A DNA stretch of 64,000 bases from Flavobacteriales bacterium (GTDB lineage Bacteria > Bacteroidota > Bacteroidia > Flavobacteriales_F > PHOS-HE28), in contig JADJCS010000020.1 of the NCBI GenBank assembly GCA_016703105.1, forward strand, positions 248,001-312,000. The letters are read 5' to 3'. Of this stretch, positions 59,084-64,000 are shown piece by piece (within the stretch, counting starts at the first letter, position 1; every line of letters begins with the position of its first letter). The notes below the pieces were generated by a model. The model ran no database searches and was not told where the DNA came from. It saw nothing but the letters and a program-made list of their open reading frames with translations. The position numbers and the translations under genes were made by a program.

Positions 59084-59968
59084 TCACCGCGCCGGCCCAG
59101 AGCGCGCATCCAGCCCCCAATTCAACTTGTTGCGCAGGGTAGTGAAGAAGTCGTGTTCCGGCAGGTGTACGAATCTGGCGGATAGTTCCGCGCGGCGCAC
59201 GGTAAGGCTGCGCGGGTCGCTCAGGGTGGTGCTTCGCGCATCCAGGTTCACCAGGTACTTGTCCTCACGGGCCTCCACCACGATGCGCACCACGCTGCTA
59301 TCGGGAACCACAAAGGGACGCACGTTCAAGTTGTGCGGCGCCACCGGGGTGATCACCAAGCCCTGGCAAGCCGGGTCCAGGATGGGCCCGCCGCAACTGA
59401 GCGAGTAGGCGGTGGAGCCGGTAGGTGTGGCGATGATGAGACCATCGGCCCAATAGGTGTTCAGGAAGCGCCCGTCCACGTAGGTATTCACCGTGATCAT
59501 GGAGGAGGTGTCGCGCTTGTGGAAGCTCACATCGTTCAGGGCCAGGGTATTGCCCTCGAACTCCGCATCGCAGCCTTCGAGGCTCAGCAGGATGCGTTCT
59601 TCCAAAGTGAACTGGCGCTTGGACAGATGTTCCAAGGCCTCATCCAATTCCTCTGTGCGGATGGCGGCCAGGAAACCCAGACGGCCCAGGTTCACCCCGA
59701 GCACCGGAATGCCTTGGCGCGCCACAAGACCCACGGAACGCAGAAAGGTGCCATCGCCACCGAGGCTGATCACCAGATCCAGATCGGCCGGCACCTGATC
59801 CGTCGGGAAGGTGGCCACTTCTCGTCCCAACCCTTGGGTGGCGAGCTGGCCTGCGACGCTGTGATCAAGGACAGGGACAAGGCCGGAACGGGGCATCCGG
59901 TCCAACAGGTCGGCGATCAGCGGGAGCATTTCCGGCTCCGGCCGCCGCGCTAGGATGCCGATCCGCAT
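59084..59968 (-). CDS. nadK: NAD kinase
   Basis: 294 residues from ATG 59968 (MRIGILARRPEPEMLPLIAD); the longer frame overlaps the upstream gene. The signature GGDGT is in LVISLGGDGTFLRSVGLVAR, followed by GVNLGRLGFLA, ALNDVSFHKRDTSSMI, WADGLIIATPTGSTAYSLSC and GGPILDP. It phosphorylates NAD to NADP with ATP. The C-terminus reads DFFTTLRNKLNWGLDARSGP. It starts 26 bases after the BamA-like gene, so they are probably co-transcribed. Confidence 0.96.
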   Translation of the reverse strand: MRIGILARRPEPEMLPLIADLLDRMPRSGLVPVLDHSVAGQLATQGLGREVATFPTDQVPADLDLVISLGGDGTFLRSVGLVARQGIPVLGVNLGRLGFLAAIRTEELDEALEHLSKRQFTLEERILLSLEGCDAEFEGNTLALNDVSFHKRDTSSMITVNTYVDGRFLNTYWADGLIIATPTGSTAYSLSCGGPILDPACQGLVITPVAPHNLNVRPFVVPDSSVVRIVVEAREDKYLVNLDARSTTLSDPRSLTVRRAELSARFVHLPEHDFFTTLRNKLNWGLDARSGPAR

Positions 59969-59994
59969 GTGTTTATCCCGCCAAAGCGGGGCGT

Positions 59995-61395
59995 TCAAAA
60001 TGGCTGCGTGAAATGTAGGAAGAAACCATGCTCTCCCCGAGCGTTTAAGCTGTATTCGCCGCGCACCACTTGATCGTAGGAGGTGACGAGGTCCAAGCCG
60101 AGGCCCTGGCCGTTCAGCCACGCGTTGGACAGTGGATTTTGTGCAGCATACCGGTCATCCCACACATATCCCATATCCGCGAAGGCGTTCAGATAGAGCG
60201 CGAGATGCAGGGTCCGGAAAGCCTCCATCGGCATGAAGCCCACGCGGCGGGTGAGCGGCTTCACCAAAGCGAAGAACACGTTCGCACGGCCCAGCACGAA
60301 ATGCTGACCATCGATCACGTAGTACTCGTAGCCGCGTACATAGTGCGAGTAGCCCAACCCTTCCTGGATGAAGTAGGGTGGCGGCGGGCCCAGCGTGGTG
60401 CGCCCGCGCAGACCGAGGGAGGCGATCCACCGCTCGGCGGGGTGCCACCATTTCTTCACCGTGCCATAGATCACCGTGTTCTCCGGCGCATGTTCGTCCA
60501 ACAGCCCCAGCCCGAACCGGTCCACCTTCAGTTCAGCGTAGCTGCCGGCGGTGGTGAAGATGCGCGTATCGCGCCGGTCGCGGAGGAAGGTGTAGCCGAT
60601 GCTCAGGTAGCTGATGGATGGCGCCCCATCATTGAAGTGGTCCGGCCAGCCCAGGGCCACCTCCGGTACCACGGTGGCGCTTCGATAGGCCAGTCGGAAC
60701 GCGTGCCTTACATCGTGCGTACGCCGAAAGGTGAGCTCGGTCTCCGCGTTCCATTCGGTGCGTGCGTTCCCTTCCGGCGGTCGGTAAAAGATGCGTTCGT
60801 TGTCCTCCGTCGCGACGGTGATCTCGTTCTGCTGGTAGTAGCCGCCACCCACGCTCAGTCCCCAACGCCCATCGCGGCTTAGGAAAGGCACTTTGTACTT
60901 CACACCATATTGCTGTGCATAACCCAGCTGGGCTTTGAGGTAGACCGTCTCGTTCATACCGCGGAAGTTGTAGCGGTACAGGTAGAGACCATAGTTCACG
61001 CGGTCGAAATCCTTCGTTTCCCACCACACGTTGAAGTTGGGGTCCGCCAGTTCGAAGATGGGCGAGGGCCAGAGGTACCAGCGCTCGTTCACCTCCACTT
61101 GCACGAAAGCCTCTTGCGGGCCGAGGAAGACAGGGAGCACGGTGACCGTGTTGAAGAGCCCGGTGTTCAGCAGGTTCTCCCGGCTGCGCGCAAGAGCGGC
61201 CTGTAGTTCCTGGGTGTTCAGTGTGTCCCCTTCCTGCACGGTGAGCTCGCGCAGGATCACCCGGTCGCGCGTCACCTTGTTACCGGTCACCACCACGCCG
61301 CCGATGCGGAACGGACCTTCGTAGGCTTGCGCTGCCAGGTGTATCGGCAGTAGCAGCGTAGCAAAGGGAAGAAAGAAGCGCCTACTCCAGCGCAT
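59995..61395 (-). CDS. BamA/TamA-like surface antigen protein
   Basis: 466 residues; the start is placed at the ATG giving the signal peptide MRWSRRFFLPFATLLLPIHL AAQ. One or two POTRA-like domains (FRIGGVVVTGNKVTRDRVIL, LQAALARSRENLLNTGLFNT, FVQVEVNERWYLWPSP) precede a 16-strand-type barrel (Omp85 family) containing a conserved YVRGYEYYVIDGQHFVL (RGY loop motif) and ending FFLHFTQPF with a terminal Phe. It is shorter than BamA. The single-POTRA Omp85 proteins of Bacteroidota are of unclear client range. It lies between the CBS gene and nadK. Confidence 0.88.
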   Translation of the reverse strand: MRWSRRFFLPFATLLLPIHLAAQAYEGPFRIGGVVVTGNKVTRDRVILRELTVQEGDTLNTQELQAALARSRENLLNTGLFNTVTVLPVFLGPQEAFVQVEVNERWYLWPSPIFELADPNFNVWWETKDFDRVNYGLYLYRYNFRGMNETVYLKAQLGYAQQYGVKYKVPFLSRDGRWGLSVGGGYYQQNEITVATEDNERIFYRPPEGNARTEWNAETELTFRRTHDVRHAFRLAYRSATVVPEVALGWPDHFNDGAPSISYLSIGYTFLRDRRDTRIFTTAGSYAELKVDRFGLGLLDEHAPENTVIYGTVKKWWHPAERWIASLGLRGRTTLGPPPPYFIQEGLGYSHYVRGYEYYVIDGQHFVLGRANVFFALVKPLTRRVGFMPMEAFRTLHLALYLNAFADMGYVWDDRYAAQNPLSNAWLNGQGLGLDLVTSYDQVVRGEYSLNARGEHGFFLHFTQPF

Positions 61396-61413
61396 GGCGC
61401 AGGGGCGGCATAG

Positions 61414-61574
61414 AGCCTGTTCGGGATCTCTTGAATGATGGGCTCCGAGACTATTTTTCGAGGAGGCGAGGCCGGAAAATTTTCGCGTAGCGGTGCCTAC
61501 GGGAAAAGTTTCCGGCGAAGCATCGGCGGAAAAGAGGCCGGAGAGCACATTTGAAGAGATCCCGAACAGGCTCT
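61414..61574. repeat. 160-bp palindromic (MITE-like) element
   Basis: Outer arms of 21 perfectly matched bases, AGAGCCTGTTCGGGATCTCT T at 61414 and its reverse complement ending at 61574. Inner arms of ~20 bases (GCCGGAAAATTTTCGCGTAG and its near-complement) flank CGGTGC; the DNA between inner and outer arms pairs imperfectly. The right arm ends at the TAA of the CBS gene, and the left arm ends ~20 bases before the Omp85 gene. The whole would fold into one long hairpin. Confidence 0.8.
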
Positions 61575-62236
61575 TAAGGATTGATGAAGCGCATCAGCTC
61601 ATCGTACCGGCCGCGCAGGTCCTCGTGGAGCTTGGAGCCCTGGTAGGTGCTCTTCACGAAATACTCGTAGCGTTCGAACGAACGCAGGATGTCGCTGATC
61701 TCCTCGCGGTTCACTTTCAACGTCACCTCGATCCGGTTCGACCCGGGCAGGGTGCGGTTGTAAACGCTGAGCAATTTGGCGTCGTTGCCTTCCACGATGC
61801 CGGCGATCTGCTGCAGGCTGTAGTCGTTGGCGTTCATCTCCAATACCACCACGCTGCCCGGTTCGTGCAGGTTGATGGCCTCCGCCAGGCGGCGCAGCGC
61901 CTCGTGCTCGTTCAAGGCGCCCAGGTAATGGCCGGTGGGGTCCAACACAGGCAGCACGCTGAGCCCGCGTTCGCTCATCACCTTCATCACTTCGTAGATG
62001 TGCTGACCATCGCGCACGAAGGGTACCTCCACTTGTTCCATCACGCTGCTCACCGGCGCGTTGGGATCGTTCCTGTCCACCAGGGCGGTGTCCTGAACCA
62101 GGCCCACCAAACGACCTTCGGAGGTAACCGGCAGATGGCGCACCTTGAACTCTTCCATCCAATCGAGCGCGCGTCCAATGGTATCCTCTGGCCGCAAAGG
62201 CGGAAGGTCCGGGGCGATCAGATCGATGGCGTGCAT
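61574..62236 (-). CDS. CBS-pair protein with ACT-like C-terminus
   Basis: 220 residues from ATG 62236 (MHAIDLIAPDLPPLRPEDTI). Two CBS motifs: GRALDWMEEFKVRHLPVTSE GRLVGLV and IYEVMKVMSERGLSVLPVLD. The C-terminal ~90 residues (EPGSVVVLEMNANDYSLQQI ... RIEVTLKVNREEISDILRSF) look like an ACT-type ligand domain. The same protein family precedes nadK in many Bacteroidota genomes. CBS pairs bind adenine nucleotides, so a nucleotide-sensing role next to NAD kinase is plausible but inferred. The stop codon lies in the arm of the palindromic element. Confidence 0.85.
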   Translation of the reverse strand: MHAIDLIAPDLPPLRPEDTIGRALDWMEEFKVRHLPVTSEGRLVGLVQDTALVDRNDPNAPVSSVMEQVEVPFVRDGQHIYEVMKVMSERGLSVLPVLDPTGHYLGALNEHEALRRLAEAINLHEPGSVVVLEMNANDYSLQQIAGIVEGNDAKLLSVYNRTLPGSNRIEVTLKVNREEISDILRSFERYEYFVKSTYQGSKLHEDLRGRYDELMRFINP

Positions 62237-62260
62237 GCGTAGCAGTGAGGAGGGTGCGCG

Positions 62261-62268
62261 TAATTTCG
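62261..62268 (+). promoter_or_regulatory. Putative -7 box for pdxJ
   Basis: TAATTTCG, 35 bases before the pdxJ TTG start, in the divergent region; TACCTTGG at 62283-62290 faces the CBS gene on the other strand. Confidence 0.4.
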
Positions 62269-62303
62269 GCGGCCCTGCCGCGCCAAGGTAGAGCTTCTCT
62301 GCA

Positions 62304-63020
62304 TTGACGAACCTAAGCGTGAACGTGAACAAGGTGGCCACATTGCGCAACGCGCGTGGTGGCGACAACCCGGACGTGGTGGCGACGGCCCGCGCGCTCG
62401 AACGGTTCGGCGCGCAGGGGATCACCGTGCATCCGCGGCCGGACGAGCGGCATATCCGAAGAAGCGACGTGCGCGCTTTGCGCTCGGCGGTCACCACGGA
62501 GTTCAACATCGAAGGCTATCCCAGCGACGACTTCCTCGCGCTCGTGAGCGAGGTGCGTCCGCACCAGGTCACTTTCGTGCCTGACCCCCCCGACGTGCTT
62601 ACCAGTAATGCTGGTTGGGACACGCGCACGCACAAGAGCTTCCTGCGCGATGTGGTGGCCCGCATGCATGCTGAGGGGATCCGCACTTCGCTCTTCCTTG
62701 CGCCAGATCCCGAGCAAACTGGTCACGCCGCAGACACCGGAACGGACCGCATCGAGCTCTACACCGAAGCCTACGCGCGCGGGTTCGCTGTTGATCGCGA
62801 AAGCGCACTGGACCCGTATCGCCGGACAGCGGCGAAAGCCCAAGAGATGGGACTTGGTATCAATGCCGGACATGATCTGGACCGTGACAACCTGCGCTAT
62901 TTCCATCTGAACATTCCCGGTCTTCTGGAAGTGAGCATCGGGCACGCGCTCGTGTGCGACGCGCTGTGGTTCGGCTGGGAGAACACCGTGCAACTCTACC
63001 TGCGCGAGCTGCGGCCATGA
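62304..63020 (+). CDS. pdxJ: Pyridoxine 5'-phosphate synthase
   Basis: 238 residues with a TTG start at 62304: the frame reads TNLSVNVNKVATLRNARGGD immediately after it, exactly where PdxJ proteins begin, and no ATG is available. Later motifs: GITVHPRPDERHI, TEFNIEGYPSDDFL, HQVTFVPD, GLGINAGHDLDRDN and the final SIGHALVCDALWFG. It condenses 1-deoxyxylulose 5-phosphate with 3-amino-2-oxopropyl phosphate to make PNP. It is divergent from the CBS gene and its stop overlaps the next start (ATGA). Confidence 0.96.
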   Translation: MTNLSVNVNKVATLRNARGGDNPDVVATARALERFGAQGITVHPRPDERHIRRSDVRALRSAVTTEFNIEGYPSDDFLALVSEVRPHQVTFVPDPPDVLTSNAGWDTRTHKSFLRDVVARMHAEGIRTSLFLAPDPEQTGHAADTGTDRIELYTEAYARGFAVDRESALDPYRRTAAKAQEMGLGINAGHDLDRDNLRYFHLNIPGLLEVSIGHALVCDALWFGWENTVQLYLRELRP

Positions 63021-63778
63021 TCGAACTCTTCCACAAGCGCATGGGCCAGGGCAAGCCCCTGGTTATTCTGCACGGCTTGTTCGGCAGCGGCGACAACTTC
63101 GGGTCGGTCGCGAAGGAGCTGAGCGAGACCTTCGACACCGTGGTGGTGGACCAGCGCGATCACGGCCGTTCACCGCATACCGACCGCATCACCTACCCGC
63201 TGATGGCCGATGACGTGAAAGACCTCATCGTCCAACTTGGTCTGGAGAAGCCGATCGTGGTGGGGCATAGTATGGGGGGCAAAACGGGCATGGTGCTTGC
63301 CCAACGTCACCCAGAGCTCTTGTCCAAGCTCGTCATCATTGATATGGGCGCCCGTGAGTATCCCTCCTTCAACCACGACCATATCGTGGAAGCGCTGCTC
63401 ACGAGCGATGTCGCCAACAAGAAGACGCGCAAGGAAGTGGAAGACCATCTTGCCACGTTTGTGAAGGAGCCCGGCGTGGTGCAATTCCTGATGAAGAGTT
63501 TGTACTGGATCGAACCCGACCGCCTGGCATGGCGCTTCAACGCGCCGCTGATCGCGCGAGACTTGAAAGACATCCTCGCTGCGGCTGGTCCCGAAACAGT
63601 GCGCACGCCCACCTTGTTCATCCGCGGTGGGCAGAGCGGGTACATCACGCGTGAAGACCTGCCGCAACTGAAGGAACAATTCCCGCAGAGCAAGTTCGAG
63701 ACCATCGATTTCGCCGGTCATTGGGTGCATGCGCAAGCACCGGATGAAGTGGTCGCGTTGATCCGTGCGTTCGCCTGA
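63017..63778 (+). CDS. Alpha/beta hydrolase (YbfF-like esterase)
   Basis: 253 residues from ATG 63017, overlapping the pdxJ stop. The fold markers are in place: oxyanion HGLFGSGDNF, VVDQRDHGRSPHTD, nucleophile Ser in VVGHSMGGKTGMVLA, acid in LFIRGGQSGYI region, and His in AGHWVHAQAPDEV. This is the YbfF-type esterase family found next to pdxJ in many Bacteroidota. The physiological substrate is unknown; it may be a thioesterase or general carboxylesterase. Confidence 0.9.
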   Translation: MIELFHKRMGQGKPLVILHGLFGSGDNFGSVAKELSETFDTVVVDQRDHGRSPHTDRITYPLMADDVKDLIVQLGLEKPIVVGHSMGGKTGMVLAQRHPELLSKLVIIDMGAREYPSFNHDHIVEALLTSDVANKKTRKEVEDHLATFVKEPGVVQFLMKSLYWIEPDRLAWRFNAPLIARDLKDILAAAGPETVRTPTLFIRGGQSGYITREDLPQLKEQFPQSKFETIDFAGHWVHAQAPDEVVALIRAFA

Positions 63779-63780
63779 TC

Positions 63781-64000
63781 ATGCGCTCCCTGCTGCTCAT
63801 ATCGCTGCTTTCCATCCCCCGCATTCTGCTGGCGCAGATGGATACCGTCTGGGTCCCGTGGACGCGCGAGTACACCTTCGGCGACGGCATCTATCTAAGC
63901 TTCCAGGACCTGCGGCGCAATGCTCCATCGATCCCTTTGCGCGCCATTACCAACGAACTGGGATCACCGGTGATGGATCTGGATGACGTCGAAGGACCCA
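63781..64000 (+). CDS. Exported protein, partial at window end
   Basis: Starts at ATG 63781, two bases after the hydrolase stop, and runs off the window with 73 codons visible. Signal peptide MRSLLLISLLSIPRILLA, then QMDTVWVPWTREYTFGDGIY and LSFQDLRRNAPSIPL. It is co-transcribed with pdxJ and the hydrolase. The family cannot be told from this fragment. Confidence 0.65.
   Translation, partial: MRSLLLISLLSIPRILLAQMDTVWVPWTREYTFGDGIYLSFQDLRRNAPSIPLRAITNELGSPVMDLDDVEGP

Overview
The window looks like chromosome from a GC-rich member of the Bacteroidota, most likely a Flavobacteriales-type environmental lineage. Many proteins carry a signal peptide plus a C-terminal type IX secretion (T9SS) sorting domain. 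PorG, two tandem OmpH/Skp proteins, BamA, UppS, NadK and MurI sit in the order common in that phylum, and many genes have a TAnnTTyG -7 promoter box close to the start codon. No rRNA, tRNA, CRISPR array or complete insertion sequence was seen.

Layout. 1-2.6 kb: accessory segment with a partial gene, a small antitoxin/PIN-toxin pair, a T9SS cargo gene, a methyltransferase remnant and two copies of a ~50 bp repeat. 2.6-8.6 kb: two-gene operon for an exported papain-like peptidase and a 1671-residue exported CHAT protease. 9.1-21.5 kb: one long minus-strand defence operon, read as hsdM, hsdS, coiled-coil protein, DUF7380/DUF4209 (RxxxxH) protein, GmrSD-like DUF262-HNH-AlbA_2 protein, hsdR, second RxxxxH (HEPN-like) protein, winged-helix/nuclease protein. 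Nearly every gene here is broken by one-base indels or in-frame stops, while the rest of the window is intact. 21.5-25.4 kb: tandem hairpins, an intact Fic protein, an hsdM 5' remnant, low-complexity DNA, a helical Bacteroidota protein and a 27-unit 21-bp array. 25.4-31.3 kb: secreted and T9SS proteins and a DGQHR-domain protein. 31.4-36.1 kb: operon for an M19-dipeptidase-like lipoprotein, an outer-membrane barrel and a PldA-like phospholipase. 36.2-37.6 kb: DUF6134 and NifU-like proteins. 37.7-47.4 kb: metal (probably copper) handling module with a TonB receptor, HMA protein, gamma-carbonic anhydrase, His-rich protein, CusA-CusC fusion and CusB. 47.5-63.8 kb: envelope/housekeeping cluster murI-ompH-ompH-bamA-uppS-porG ... 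nadK-bamA-like-CBS, with pdxJ and a hydrolase divergent.

The envelope genes fit together: BamA and Skp/OmpH assemble outer-membrane barrels, UppS and MurI feed peptidoglycan synthesis, and PorG belongs to the T9SS that would export the cargo encoded throughout the window. Between porG and nadK the conserved order is interrupted by about 5 kb of secreted-protein genes; part of this is bounded by two 281-bp copies of the porG promoter and 5' end.

The points most worth following are the nested RM/GmrSD/HEPN-like operon with its local lesion density, the 21-bp array beside a Bacteroidota-specific helical protein, the exported CHAT/papain pair, the porG-end duplication, and a 160-bp palindromic element before the second BamA-like gene.
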